This document shows, in pieces, positions 17,882 through 28,045 of a stretch of 64,000 nucleotides of DNA. The stretch is from the NCBI RefSeq assembly GCF_016469035.1, contig NZ_JAEHJZ010000040.1:1-64000 (forward strand). The letters run 5' to 3'. The notes beneath the pieces were generated by a model. That model did not search any database, was not told where the DNA came from, and saw only the letters and a program-made list of their open reading frames with translations. The DNA comes from Gelidibacter salicanalis (GTDB taxonomy: Bacteria > Bacteroidota > Bacteroidia > Flavobacteriales > Flavobacteriaceae). Made by a program: the position numbers and the translations under genes. How positions within the stretch are numbered: the first letter of the stretch is position 1; each line of letters opens with the position of its first letter.

Positions 17882-20764
17882 ATGGCTGATACAATTAGAT
17901 TAAATAAAGTATTAAGAGAGCTCAATATTTCCATTGATCGCGCAGTTGATTTTTTAGAATCAAAGGGCGTGACTGTGGATAAGAGTCCCAATACGAAAAT
18001 ATCAGAGGATGTACATACCATTCTGTCCAATGAATTTCAAACAGACGCCAATAAGAAAGTGGCCTCTCAGGAGGTTAGTGAGGCTAAGCTGAAAGAAAAG
18101 GAAGAATTACGTGTGCAGCGCGAGAGGGAGATTGAGGAGAAACTGAAAAAAGAAGAGGCCAGCAAGCAAGTTGTAAAAGCGAAAGGATCTTTAAGTGGAC
18201 CTAAACAAGTTGGTAAAATTGATTTGGACCCGAAGAAGTCTGAAAAAATCGAAAAAACTGAACAACCTAAGCCTGAAGAACCTAAAGTTGAAAAGCCTCA
18301 GCCTGAAGAGTCTAAGGAGGAAAAACCTGAGACTGAAGAGCCTAAGGTTGACAAGCCAGTTGAAGAGCCAAAAGAGTCTAAACCTTCAGAAAAGGCACCT
18401 CCAGTAGAAAAAGAAACGCCAAAGGTTGAAGCGCAAGCAGAGACCAAGGCTGAACCTAAGAAAGCTGAAGCGCCTAAAGAAGACGTTAAGAAAGCAGAAC
18501 CAGTCCAAAAGACTGAGGCGCCTAAAACGACTGAAGCTCCTAAAGGTCCAGAAGTTGCCCAAACACCTAAAACTCCTGAGTTGGGTGATGAGCAAATTAA
18601 AACACAATACCAGAAATTAACTGGTCCTAAAATTGCTGGAGAAAAGATAGATCTTTCTCAGTTCAACAAACCGAAAAAGAAAAAAGAAGAACGCAAACCT
18701 GCCGGTGCTGCTGCTGACGCCAATAAGAAAAAGAGACGTCGTATCAGTAAAGGTCCAGCTGCTCCTGGTGATAAACCAGCTTTTGGCGCTAATAGAGGAA
18801 CAAGTCCTAACTACAAAGGGAAACCTGGAGGTAGAACCAGTACTGTAAAAGAAGAGCCAAGTGAAGCTGACGTACAAAAACAGGTACGTGAGACTCTTGA
18901 AAAACTTCAAGGGAAAACCAATAAAGGTAAAGGCGCTAAATACAGAAGAGACAAGAGAGATCAACACCGTACGCAAACGGAAAAAGACATTGAGCAGCAA
19001 GCTGCAGAAAGTAAAGTGTTGAAAGTGACTGAATTTGTTACGGCAAGTGAAGTCGCAACGATGATGGATGTGCCAGTAACGCAAATTATTTCGGCGTGTA
19101 TGTCCCTAGGAATGATGGTAACGATGAACCAACGTTTGGATGCTGAAACCCTATCGGTTGTAGCTGACGAATTTGGGTATGAAGTAGAATTTGTAACCTC
19201 TGACCTTGAAGATAGCATTGTAGTTGTTGAAGATAAACCTGAAGATTTAATCACACGTGCGCCTATTGTTACAGTAATGGGTCACGTAGATCATGGTAAA
19301 ACATCTCTTTTGGATTATATTCGTAAAGAAAATGTCATTGCTGGTGAGTCTGGAGGTATTACACAACATATTGGTGCATACGGGGTGCAATTGGAGAATG
19401 GTCAAAAAATGGCATTCTTAGATACACCAGGTCACGAGGCCTTCACGGCCATGCGTGCACGTGGTGCCCAAGTAACAGATTTAGCAATTATTGTAATTGC
19501 TGCTGATGATGCGATCATGCCGCAAACTAAAGAAGCAATTTCCCATGCGCAAGCTGCGGGAGTGCCAATTATTTTTGCGATCAATAAAATAGATAAGCCA
19601 AGTGCAAATCCGGAAAAGGTAAAAGAAGGCTTAGCACAAATGAACCTTTTGGTGGAAGACTGGGGTGGAAAAATCCAATCTCATGATATTTCAGCTAAGA
19701 CAGGTGAAGGTGTTAAAGAATTACTGGAAAAAGTATTACTTGAAGCTGAATTGTTAGAGCTGACGGCCAATCCTAATAAAAATGCTGTTGGTACAGTAGT
19801 AGAAGCCTTTTTAGATAAAGGAAGAGGGTATGTGTCAACCATATTAGTACAAGCCGGAACCTTAAAAGTAGGAGATTATGTCCTAGCTGGTAAAAACAGT
19901 GGTAAAGTGAGAGCAATGCATGATGAACGTGGAAATGACGTGAGATCAGCAGGCCCTTCAACACCAGTATCAATCTTAGGATTGGACGGTGCACCACAGG
20001 CCGGTGATAAATTTAATGTATTTGCTGATGAGCGTGAAGCCAAGCAAATTGCTGCCAAACGTACACAATTACAACGTGAACAATCGGTAAGAACACAACG
20101 TCACATTACACTTGATGAAATTGGTCGTCGTATCGCCCTTGGAGATTTCCAAGAGTTGAACATTATCCTTAAAGGTGATGTGGACGGATCTGTAGAAGCA
20201 TTAACAGATTCATTCCAGAAATTATCTACTGAAGAGATTCAGGTAAATATTATCCATAAAGGTGTTGGTGCCATTACTGAAAGTGATGTGTTACTAGCTA
20301 CGGCTTCTGATGCTATTATTATAGGATTTAATGTACGCCCAATGGGTAATGCACGTCAAATAGCAGATAAGGAAGAAATCGATATCAGAATGTATTCTAT
20401 TATCTATGATGCCATCAATGATCTTAAGGACGCTATGGAAGGCATGTTGTCTCCAGAGCTAAAAGAAGAAATTACAGGTACTGCAGAAATTAGGGAAATC
20501 TTTAAAGTTTCTAAAGTTGGAACGATTGCTGGATGTATGGTTACTTCTGGTAAGATATTTAGAAACTCAAGTATCCGTTTAATTAGAGAAGGTGTAGTGG
20601 TCTATACAGGTGAACTATCGTCTCTGAAACGATTTAAAGATGATGCTAGAGAGGTTTCTAAAGGTTATGACTGTGGTATGCAAATTAAGAACTACAACGA
20701 CATTAGAGAAAGTGATGTTATTGAAGCCTTCCACGAAGTTGAAGTGAAAAAGAAATTGAAATAA
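17882..20764 (+). CDS. infB: Translation initiation factor IF-2
   Basis: The 960-residue GTPase brings initiator tRNA to the 30S subunit and promotes subunit joining. An N-terminal IF2_N-like domain (about 1-60) leads into a long low-complexity linker (about 110-300) made of repeated K/E/P blocks such as [14 protein letters not shown], then a basic part and a second IF2_N domain (about 375-430). The G domain carries GHVDHGKT (467-474), DTPGHEAF and NKIDKP. Domains II to IV complete the protein and the end reads [11 protein letters not shown]. It is the last gene of the operon, with an intrinsic terminator 20 nt after the stop. Confidence 0.97.
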   Translation: MADTIRLNKVLRELNISIDRAVDFLESKGVTVDKSPNTKISEDVHTILSNEFQTDANKKVASQEVSEAKLKEKEELRVQREREIEEKLKKEEASKQVVKAKGSLSGPKQVGKIDLDPKKSEKIEKTEQPKPEEPKVEKPQPEESKEEKPETEEPKVDKPVEEPKESKPSEKAPPVEKETPKVEAQAETKAEPKKAEAPKEDVKKAEPVQKTEAPKTTEAPKGPEVAQTPKTPELGDEQIKTQYQKLTGPKIAGEKIDLSQFNKPKKKKEERKPAGAAADANKKKRRRISKGPAAPGDKPAFGANRGTSPNYKGKPGGRTSTVKEEPSEADVQKQVRETLEKLQGKTNKGKGAKYRRDKRDQHRTQTEKDIEQQAAESKVLKVTEFVTASEVATMMDVPVTQIISACMSLGMMVTMNQRLDAETLSVVADEFGYEVEFVTSDLEDSIVVVEDKPEDLITRAPIVTVMGHVDHGKTSLLDYIRKENVIAGESGGITQHIGAYGVQLENGQKMAFLDTPGHEAFTAMRARGAQVTDLAIIVIAADDAIMPQTKEAISHAQAAGVPIIFAINKIDKPSANPEKVKEGLAQMNLLVEDWGGKIQSHDISAKTGEGVKELLEKVLLEAELLELTANPNKNAVGTVVEAFLDKGRGYVSTILVQAGTLKVGDYVLAGKNSGKVRAMHDERGNDVRSAGPSTPVSILGLDGAPQAGDKFNVFADEREAKQIAAKRTQLQREQSVRTQRHITLDEIGRRIALGDFQELNIILKGDVDGSVEALTDSFQKLSTEEIQVNIIHKGVGAITESDVLLATASDAIIIGFNVRPMGNARQIADKEEIDIRMYSIIYDAINDLKDAMEGMLSPELKEEITGTAEIREIFKVSKVGTIAGCMVTSGKIFRNSSIRLIREGVVVYTGELSSLKRFKDDAREVSKGYDCGMQIKNYNDIRESDVIEAFHEVEVKKKLK

Positions 20765-20784
20765 TTTTAATTTATAAAACCTAA

Positions 20785-20815
20785 AAAAGCGACTCAAACG
20801 AGTCGCTTTTTTTGT
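20785..20815 (+). terminator. Intrinsic terminator of the rimP-nusA-infB operon
   Basis: aaaagcgact (20785-20794) pairs with agtcgctttt (20801-20810) around loop caaacg, followed by a T tract. Confidence 0.85.
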
Positions 20816-20996
20816 TTGGTAATCTGTCGTTTTTTTCACTGATTAGAGTGCGACTCAAACCTTAAGGAGGTTGGATGATTCGCAGATCGTAAATTAATTT
20901 TCGAATCTGGCACTTTTATGATTTACTAGAATGAGGGTGGATTGATTAACACACCGAAGAGGTGCGTCTAGTGTTTTTACAAACATCCCCATAATC

Positions 20997-21377
20997 TTAC
21001 TTGTTGTTTTTAGGGAGCAATATAAAAGCGTTATTGTAATCTTTTTTAACGGTCATAAGCGCTCGGTCAGCTTCCAATCTGGTTCTGAAATTCCCAACCC
21101 ATATTTTGTAATTAGGTTGTTCGTATTCAATGGAGTTGCTCCAGTCTGGATACAAGTTGCCTACTTGACTCTTTGCAGACTCAGCACCGCCTCTAGAGCC
21201 ATTATACACTTGAATCTTAAACGCGTTGACACTGCGCAAATCTTTTTTAAACTCCAAAAGCTTATCGATGTCTTTGTTTTGGTCAATAGAAACAACACCT
21301 TTTTGGGCATGAGCCGTAAGAGATGTCGCAACAAATGTCAATGCAATAAGGGCTGTTTTTACAATGGGTTTTATCAT
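20997..21377 (-). CDS. Secreted SPOR-domain protein
   Basis: The 126-residue protein has an N-terminal signal peptide (about 1-25, cleaved after AHAQ) and a SPOR domain over about 50-122: FKIQVYNGSRGGAESAK, then a strand YKIWVGNFRTRLEADRAL and NAFILLP. SPOR domains bind glycan strands lacking stem peptides and often mark division sites; here the domain is essentially the whole mature protein, so a periplasmic peptidoglycan-binding role is likely. It is transcribed divergently from the respiratory operon, with 252 bp between them. Confidence 0.85.
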   Translation of the reverse strand: MIKPIVKTALIALTFVATSLTAHAQKGVVSIDQNKDIDKLLEFKKDLRSVNAFKIQVYNGSRGGAESAKSQVGNLYPDWSNSIEYEQPNYKIWVGNFRTRLEADRALMTVKKDYNNAFILLPKNNK

Positions 21378-21564
21378 GGAATTTTCTTCTTTATGGGTGA
21401 ATAATCTTTGTTTGTTAAACGAAATGATTTAAACTCAAACCATTTGGATTTTACAAAAATATAAAATTAATTTGCAATCTGCTCATGTCATTTTAATTAA
21501 CTATAATAAGCCTTAATTTATTATTTAGAATGTTTATAAATTATCAATTAACACTTCTGTAACA

Positions 21565-21595
21565 TTTCCATAATCGACTTTAAGTATTACTTTTG
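21565..21595 (+). promoter_or_regulatory. Promoter of the act-cox respiratory operon
   Basis: TACTTTTG (21588-21595) matches TAnnTTTG and lies exactly 19 nt after TTTC (21565-21568), one base off the -33 consensus. The first ATG of the operon is 34 nt downstream of the box. Confidence 0.7.
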
Positions 21596-21629
21596 GCTGA
21601 TATTTTATAACTGTATTTTTTTCATTTTA

Positions 21630-22970
21630 ATGAAAAAATCATACCAAAGTTTGGAAGATAACTCAACTAACAATATGAAACAGGTGATACACCGTAAATT
21701 GGCCGCTAATATGCTAAAATTAGGGTTCTTTATTTTACTTACGTTTTCAACATCGCTTCAGGCCCAGGATGGTGATCCTGCCAAGGGAAAAACACTCTAC
21801 AATGCCAACTGTGCCGCATGTCATAAATTAGACGGGCCAATGACTGGTCCTGAACTCCGTAATATCGAGAAACGTTTGGCTGATGAGCAAGGTCTTGATA
21901 GAGAATGGTTAACTGCGTGGATCCACAATAGTGCTGGCCTTATCAAATCTGGTGATGCTTATGCCAATCAAATTTACAACGAGTACAATAAGATGCCGAT
22001 GAGTCCTTTTCCTCAGTTGTCAGATCAGGATATCAGTGATATCTTGGCGTATACAGCACAAGAAAAAGCAGCACCTCCTGCTCCAGTAGCGGGAGCAGAA
22101 AGCAATGGTGGCGGTGGCGGTGATTCTGGTACTTCAAATACTTTGATTCTTGGGGCCTTGGCTGTGTTATTTGCATTATTGGCAATGGCCTTAGTTTTGG
22201 TAAGACGTACGTTAAACCGTTTTGCTGAAGCCAAAGGTGTGGTTATAGAAGAGGAAAAAGGAGTTTCTATCTGGAGAGCTTTTGTTCAAAATCAATTCTT
22301 GGTCTTGGTTACTGTTATTTTATTGTTGTTGGCCAGTGGTTACTTTGTGTATGGTTACTTTATGCAGGTAGGCGTTGATCAAGGTTATGAACCAGTTCAG
22401 CCTATACACTACTCCCATAGAATCCATGCCGGAGATAACGGTATCGATTGTAAATATTGCCACTCTTCTGCTAGAGTGAGCAAGCAATCTGGGATTCCAT
22501 CATTAAACGTGTGTATGAATTGTCATAAGTCTATTTCTGAAGTGACGCCAGAAACCCTTGCTGAAGGAAAAGAGTACGGTGTAGATTACAATGCAGAAAT
22601 CGAAAAACTTTATGCTGCCACCGGTTGGAGTGCAGCAGATCAAAATTACACAGGAGAAGCACAACCCGTAAAATGGATTCGTATCCATAACTTACCTGAC
22701 TTTGCTTATTTCAATCACTCACAACACGTCACGGTTGGTGGTATAGAATGTCAAACCTGTCACGGTCCTGTTGAGACTATGGAGGTTGTGTCTCAGGAAG
22801 CGCCATTAACTATGGGCTGGTGTATCAATTGCCATAGAGAGACTGAAGTAAAAGTTGAGGATAATGCATATTACACTAAAATTCACGAGCAGTTATCTAA
22901 AAAATATGGTGTTGAAAAACTTACCGTAGCACAAATGGGAGGTTTAGAATGTGGTAAATGCCATTATTAA
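21630..22970 (+). CDS. actA: Alternative complex III subunit A: fused monoheme and pentaheme cytochrome c
   Basis: The 446-residue protein is the cytochrome c subunit of alternative complex III, which oxidises menaquinol and passes electrons to the terminal oxidase. It has six CxxCH heme sites: CAACH (61-65) in an N-terminal cytochrome c domain, then CKYCH, CMNCH, CQTCH, CINCH and CGKCH in the pentaheme part. Two hydrophobic segments (about 170-190 and 217-245) join the two halves and anchor the protein. A signal-like segment (GFFILLTFSTSLQAQ) precedes the first domain; with the ATG at 21630 the leader is long, and ATGs at 21675 or 21711 are alternatives. It is the first gene of an eight-gene operon. 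Confidence 0.92.
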   Translation: MKKSYQSLEDNSTNNMKQVIHRKLAANMLKLGFFILLTFSTSLQAQDGDPAKGKTLYNANCAACHKLDGPMTGPELRNIEKRLADEQGLDREWLTAWIHNSAGLIKSGDAYANQIYNEYNKMPMSPFPQLSDQDISDILAYTAQEKAAPPAPVAGAESNGGGGGDSGTSNTLILGALAVLFALLAMALVLVRRTLNRFAEAKGVVIEEEKGVSIWRAFVQNQFLVLVTVILLLLASGYFVYGYFMQVGVDQGYEPVQPIHYSHRIHAGDNGIDCKYCHSSARVSKQSGIPSLNVCMNCHKSISEVTPETLAEGKEYGVDYNAEIEKLYAATGWSAADQNYTGEAQPVKWIRIHNLPDFAYFNHSQHVTVGGIECQTCHGPVETMEVVSQEAPLTMGWCINCHRETEVKVEDNAYYTKIHEQLSKKYGVEKLTVAQMGGLECGKCHY

Positions 22971-23052
22971 ACGAAAAATAGAGAGCTAATCCTTATACAG
23001 GAGCTTTTGAACAAACAAAAAAAGGTATAACATCTTAGAATTATGATTGACG

Positions 23053-23122
23053 ATTTACGATTGCCAATATTAGTGTCAATCCGTAAATTAGAATCGTAGA
23101 TCGAAACTCAAAAATCGTAAAT
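23053..23122. repeat. Inverted repeat between actA and actB
   Basis: ATTTACGATT (23053-23062) and AATCGTAAAT (23113-23122) are perfect 10-bp inverted repeats about 50 nt apart; other partial copies of the word lie between them. The right arm ends 7 nt before the actB ATG, so in RNA a stem could cover the start region or mark a processing site. Confidence 0.55.
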
Positions 23123-23129
23123 ATAAATT

Positions 23130-26100
23130 ATGTCATCAAACAAGAAATACTGGAAAAGTGTTGAGGAGCTAAATACAGATAGCTCTATTGTTGAGGCGCT
23201 TAGGCAAAACGAATTTGTTGAAGAAATTCCCACTGACGAATTTTTAGGCAGCAAATCCAATTTGGAGAAGTCTTCAACAACACGTCGTGATTTCTTAAAA
23301 TATGTTGGTTTCAGTACAGCAGCAGCCTCCTTGGCAGCTTGTGAAGGACCGGTAGTCAAATCCATTCCTTACGTTGTGCAGCCAGAAGAAATCATACCTG
23401 GTGTGGCTAATTATTACGCTACTACAATTGCTGATGGTTTTGATTTTGCAAGTGTTTTAGTGAAAACTCGCGAAGGTCGTCCTATTAAAATTGAAAATAA
23501 TGATTTAGCACCCGGACAAAGTGGTGTTAATGCTAGAGTTCATGCCTCTGTATTGGGGTTGTACGACAATTTAAGGGTTAAAGGTCCTCAAAAACAAGGG
23601 AAAGACATTTCGTGGTCAACATTCGATTCTGAAACAAATCAGAAATTGACAGATGTTATGAATGGTGGTAAAGAGATTGTGTTATTGACACAAACTTTTG
23701 CCAGTCCTTCAACCAGTAAGTTGATTTCTACATTTAAAGAAAAGTATGGTTCTGTACGCCACGTGGTGTATGATGCGGTATCTGAATCTGCTGGATTGGA
23801 TGCGTATCAAGCAAAATATGGCGAACGTGCTTTTGCAAATTATGATTTATCAAAAGCTACGGTAATCGTTTCTGTTGGAGCTGATTTTCTTGGCGATTGG
23901 CAAGGTGGCGGATTTGAATCTGGATATTCACAAGGGCGTGTTCCAAAAGATGGGAAGATGTCCAGACATATTCAAGTAGAATCTAACATGTCTTTAACCG
24001 GTGCCAATGCTGACAAACGTATTCCTGCAACACCTTCGCAACAAAAACAGGCCTTAGCTAAATTATACAGTTATGTTATTGGTCAATCTGTGTCTACAGA
24101 CTTGCCTGCACATATTGATGAAAGTATTCAAAAAGTAGCGTCGGAATTAAAGAGGGCCGGAAGTAATGCTGTTGTGCTTACAGGCATCAATGATGTCAAT
24201 GCCCAAACAGTTGCCCTTGAGATTAATGCCGCGTTAGGAAGTAAGGCATTTGATGCAGCAACTCCGGTAAAAACAAGACAAGGTAGTGATAAGGACGTCA
24301 TGACTTTAGTAGCAGATATGAAAGCTGGTAAAGTTGGTGCCATTATTATGAGTGGTGTCAATCCGCTTTATACCTTACCAAATGCAAAGGAATTTGCTGA
24401 AGGATTAAGACAAACAGAATTGTCTATCGCGTTTTCTATGAAAGCAGACGAGACAGGATCTGAAACTCAATATATTGCTGCAGCGCCTCACTATTTAGAA
24501 TCTTGGGGAGATGTAGAGCTTAAAAAAGGTCATTTTGGGTTAACACAGCCCACTATACGTCCACTATTTGATACACGCCAGTTTCAAGATGCGCTCTTAA
24601 AATGGACTGGAAGCGATCTTTCTTATTATGAATATATTAAAGACAATTGGGATACAGGTGTACTAGGTGGTGCTTCGTTCAATCAAGCATTGCACGATGG
24701 GATGTTTGTGGCTACTGGTTTAACCGGTCTTTTGGCATCAGGACCAGAATCAGCACCTGAAGGGGATGCTGCAAGCCAAACCATGACTGCCTCTTCAGGA
24801 GGTGCTGCTGCAAGAGCTTTGGCTACTGCTTCTAAAGGTCAGGGGATGGAATTACAGCTCTATACCAAAACAGGTATGGGAGATGGACAACAAGCCAATA
24901 ACCCTTGGTTACAAGAGTTCCCAGATCCAATTACAAGAACGTCATGGGATAACTACGTGACTGTTTCTAGTACCGATGCAAAAAAATTAGGCATTAAGAA
25001 CTGGCAAGTGTCTGATGGTGGTCTTAATGGTAGTTTGGTTGAAGTAACGGTTAATGGCTATGCCATGACTGTACCGGCAATCATCCAGCCTGGTCAAGCG
25101 GTAGGTTCTTTAGGAATGGCGTTTGGTTACGGACGTACAAAAGGTCTAAAAGAAGAAATGCAAGTAGGTGCTAACGCTTACCACTTCTACAATAATTTTA
25201 ATAATGTTCAGGACGTATCTGTTAAATTGGTAGTTGGAGAACACGAATTTGCGTGTATACAGTTGCATAACACCTTAATGGGACGTGGTGACATTATTAA
25301 GGAGACCACTCTTGAAGTTTTCAATACAAAGGATCAAAAGTACTGGAATGCAGTGCCTCAAGTATCCTTAAATCATATAGAAACACCTGTTACGTCACCC
25401 GATGTTGACTTATGGGATGAGTTTGACAGGTCTATTGGGCATCACTTTAACTTGTCTATTGATCTTAACGCGTGTACCGGTTGTGGTGCTTGTGTTATTG
25501 CCTGTCATGCAGAGAACAATGTGCCTGTAGTAGGGAAAGCTGAGGTTAGAAAAAGTAGGGATATGCACTGGTTGCGTATTGATAGATATTATTCTTCTGA
25601 AGATACCTTTACTGGTGATATCAATAAGAAAGAAGCTGCAAGTGGTTTAAGTGGTGATACTGGTATCAAGAATACCTTACATGAAATGGAAATCGCGGCA
25701 GACAATCCTCAGGTAGCCTTCCAACCCATTATGTGTCAGCATTGTAACCACGCACCTTGTGAAACCGTTTGTCCGGTGGCTGCAACATCTCATGGACGTC
25801 AAGGCCAAAACCATATGGCGTATAACCGTTGTGTGGGTACGCGTTACTGTGCAAACAACTGTCCTTATAAAGTACGTCGTTTCAACTGGTTCTTGTACGC
25901 TAAAAATGATGAGTTTGATTACCACATGAACAATGACCTTGGTCGTATGGTATTGAATCCTGATGTTGTTGTGCGTTCTCGTGGTGTGATGGAAAAATGT
26001 TCGTTGTGTATTCAAAAAACACAAAAAACAATTCTTGATGCTAAGCGTGATGGACGTGAAATTAAAGATGGTGAATTCCAAACAGCATGTTCTGCTGCCT

Positions 26101-26258
26101 GTGGCACTGGAGCCATGGTATTTGGAGATATCAATGATAAAGAAAGTAAAGTTGCGAAACTTAAAGAAGATAAACGTATGTATCACCTCTTGGAATACGT
26201 TGGTACTAAACCCAACGTACAGTACCACACCATAGTGAGAAATACAACCGAAGCATAA
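23130..26258 (+). CDS. actB: Alternative complex III subunit B: molybdopterin-like and iron-sulfur protein
   Basis: The 1042-residue periplasmic subunit carries the iron-sulfur clusters of alternative complex III. A twin-arginine motif, TTRRDFLKYVG (Arg52-Arg53), is followed by a hydrophobic stretch and a lipobox-like LAAC (Cys71), so it is probably a Tat-exported lipoprotein. Residues about 80-740 resemble the molybdopterin oxidoreductase fold, which in ACIII is without molybdenum. The C-terminal ferredoxin-like part (about 770-1020) has the Cys groups CTGCGACVIAC, CQHCNHAPCETVCP, CVGTRYCANNCP and CSLC plus CSAAC. It is the second gene, separated from actA by 159 bp with an inverted repeat; only 31 bp separate it from actC. 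Confidence 0.94.
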   Translation: MSSNKKYWKSVEELNTDSSIVEALRQNEFVEEIPTDEFLGSKSNLEKSSTTRRDFLKYVGFSTAAASLAACEGPVVKSIPYVVQPEEIIPGVANYYATTIADGFDFASVLVKTREGRPIKIENNDLAPGQSGVNARVHASVLGLYDNLRVKGPQKQGKDISWSTFDSETNQKLTDVMNGGKEIVLLTQTFASPSTSKLISTFKEKYGSVRHVVYDAVSESAGLDAYQAKYGERAFANYDLSKATVIVSVGADFLGDWQGGGFESGYSQGRVPKDGKMSRHIQVESNMSLTGANADKRIPATPSQQKQALAKLYSYVIGQSVSTDLPAHIDESIQKVASELKRAGSNAVVLTGINDVNAQTVALEINAALGSKAFDAATPVKTRQGSDKDVMTLVADMKAGKVGAIIMSGVNPLYTLPNAKEFAEGLRQTELSIAFSMKADETGSETQYIAAAPHYLESWGDVELKKGHFGLTQPTIRPLFDTRQFQDALLKWTGSDLSYYEYIKDNWDTGVLGGASFNQALHDGMFVATGLTGLLASGPESAPEGDAASQTMTASSGGAAARALATASKGQGMELQLYTKTGMGDGQQANNPWLQEFPDPITRTSWDNYVTVSSTDAKKLGIKNWQVSDGGLNGSLVEVTVNGYAMTVPAIIQPGQAVGSLGMAFGYGRTKGLKEEMQVGANAYHFYNNFNNVQDVSVKLVVGEHEFACIQLHNTLMGRGDIIKETTLEVFNTKDQKYWNAVPQVSLNHIETPVTSPDVDLWDEFDRSIGHHFNLSIDLNACTGCGACVIACHAENNVPVVGKAEVRKSRDMHWLRIDRYYSSEDTFTGDINKKEAASGLSGDTGIKNTLHEMEIAADNPQVAFQPIMCQHCNHAPCETVCPVAATSHGRQGQNHMAYNRCVGTRYCANNCPYKVRRFNWFLYAKNDEFDYHMNNDLGRMVLNPDVVVRSRGVMEKCSLCIQKTQKTILDAKRDGREIKDGEFQTACSAACGTGAMVFGDINDKESKVAKLKEDKRMYHLLEYVGTKPNVQYHTIVRNTTEA

Positions 26259-26289
26259 AAATTAATTAAGAAATAATTCTAAAAGCATT

Positions 26290-28041
26290 ATGGCGTCTCA
26301 TTACGAAGCACCTATTAGAAGACCTTTAGTTAGAGGTGAAAAATCATACCACGACGTTTCCGTGGATATAGCTAGGCCTGTAGAAGGACAAGCCAATAAG
26401 TCGTGGTGGATAGTTTTTTCTATCGCGCTTCTCGCTTTTCTTTGGGGAATTGGCTGTATCATTTATACCGTCTCAACAGGAATTGGGGTTTGGGGTCTTA
26501 ATAAAACCGTTGGTTGGGCCTGGGACATTACCAATTTCGTTTGGTGGGTAGGTATCGGTCACGCAGGTACACTGATTTCAGCAGTACTGTTATTGTTCCG
26601 TCAAAAATGGCGTATGGCAATTAACCGTTCTGCGGAAGCAATGACCATTTTCGCGGTTGTTCAAGCAGGATTGTTTCCTATTATACATATGGGCCGTCCG
26701 TGGTTAGCGTATTGGGTATTACCGATTCCTAATCAATTCGGATCATTATGGGTTAACTTTAACTCGCCTTTACTTTGGGACGTGTTTGCAATTTCAACCT
26801 ATTTATCGGTATCATTAGTATTCTGGTGGACTGGTTTATTACCTGATTTTGCGATGTTACGTGATAGAGCGGTGAAACCTTTTCAAAAGAAAATTTATTC
26901 TTTATTGAGTTTTGGATGGTCAGGAAGAGCAAAAGATTGGCAACGTTTTGAAGAAGTATCTTTGGTTCTTGCTGGTTTGGCAACACCACTTGTACTATCT
27001 GTACATACCATTGTATCTTTTGACTTTGCTACCTCAGTCATTCCAGGATGGCATACCACTATTTTTCCTCCATATTTTGTTGCTGGAGCGGTATTCTCTG
27101 GTTTTGCGATGGTGAACACACTGTTGATCATTATGAGAAAAGTAGTGAGCCTTGAAGATTATATCACTGTTCAACATATTGAGTTGATGAACATCGTCAT
27201 CATGATTACGGGTTCTATTGTTGGTGTAGCCTATATTACTGAGTTGTTTATCGCCTGGTATTCTGGAGTTGAATATGAGCAATACGCCTTCTTAAATAGA
27301 GCAACCGGACCTTACTGGTGGGCCTATTTATTCATGATGAGCTGTAACGTATTCTCTCCACAGTTTATGTGGTTCAAAAAGTTGAGAACAAGTATTATGT
27401 TTTCGTTCTTTATTTCTATCGTGGTAAACGTTGGGATGTGGTTTGAGCGTTTCGTAATTATTGTGACGTCTTTACATAGAGATTACTTGCCATCATCATG
27501 GACTATGTTTTCTCCAACCTTTGTTGATATCGGAATTTTTATCGGAACGATCGGATTCTTCTTTGTATTATTCTTACTGTATGCACGTACATTCCCGGTG
27601 ATTGCACAGGCAGAGATCAAAACGATTTTAAAGTCATCTGGTCAGAGTTACAAGAACATTAGAGATACGGGCGGCAGTTTGGTAGGTACAGGTTCAGATG
27701 CGCGCACCCATAAAGTGGTTCCGCATTCAGGTTCACCAATTATAGTGGATGAAAGATCAACGGCTAGAGCTCATGATCCGCAAGCAATTACTAAGCTGAT
27801 AGCTGGTGTTGGAACATTTGATCCGCTAACCCATACTAAAGACGACTTACAGCAAATTAACGGAATAGGGTCAAATACAGAAGAAGTTCTTAATGGCATT
27901 GGTATCTATTCTTACCTTCAAGTAAGCAATATGACCACAATAGAATATGACTTGTTTGACGAGATTACGGCATCTTCTCCAGGAATGGCTGAGCGTGATG
28001 ATTGGGCAGGACAGGCTAAAATATTAATTAACAACAAATAG
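26290..28041 (+). CDS. actC: Alternative complex III subunit C (NrfD-like quinol-binding membrane protein) with a C-terminal HhH-like tail
   Basis: The 583-residue subunit belongs to the NrfD/PsrC family of membrane proteins that hold a quinol site. About ten membrane helices fill residues 35-450, with family segments such as WWVGIGHAGTLISA and HMGRPWLAYWVLP. After the last helix comes an unusual soluble tail of about 120 residues. Its final part, DDLQQINGIGSNTEEVLNGIG then IYSYLQV, looks like a helix-hairpin-helix (DUF4332/Hh-GPD-like) domain of the kind that normally binds nucleic acid. It faces no obvious partner. It is followed after 4 bp by actD. Confidence 0.92.
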   Translation: MASHYEAPIRRPLVRGEKSYHDVSVDIARPVEGQANKSWWIVFSIALLAFLWGIGCIIYTVSTGIGVWGLNKTVGWAWDITNFVWWVGIGHAGTLISAVLLLFRQKWRMAINRSAEAMTIFAVVQAGLFPIIHMGRPWLAYWVLPIPNQFGSLWVNFNSPLLWDVFAISTYLSVSLVFWWTGLLPDFAMLRDRAVKPFQKKIYSLLSFGWSGRAKDWQRFEEVSLVLAGLATPLVLSVHTIVSFDFATSVIPGWHTTIFPPYFVAGAVFSGFAMVNTLLIIMRKVVSLEDYITVQHIELMNIVIMITGSIVGVAYITELFIAWYSGVEYEQYAFLNRATGPYWWAYLFMMSCNVFSPQFMWFKKLRTSIMFSFFISIVVNVGMWFERFVIIVTSLHRDYLPSSWTMFSPTFVDIGIFIGTIGFFFVLFLLYARTFPVIAQAEIKTILKSSGQSYKNIRDTGGSLVGTGSDARTHKVVPHSGSPIIVDERSTARAHDPQAITKLIAGVGTFDPLTHTKDDLQQINGIGSNTEEVLNGIGIYSYLQVSNMTTIEYDLFDEITASSPGMAERDDWAGQAKILINNK

Positions 28042-28045
28042 TAGT

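Noticed and set aside
18195-18620. Open frames rich in Leu/Lys/Ser or Arg over the infB linker on both strands.
   Set aside because: They are frame shadows of the low-complexity Lys/Glu/Pro linker of IF-2.
23130-26258. Annotating the ActB protein as a molybdopterin-dependent oxidoreductase.
   Set aside because: In the act gene order this subunit is the ACIII iron-sulfur protein, whose molybdopterin-like domain is known to lack the cofactor.
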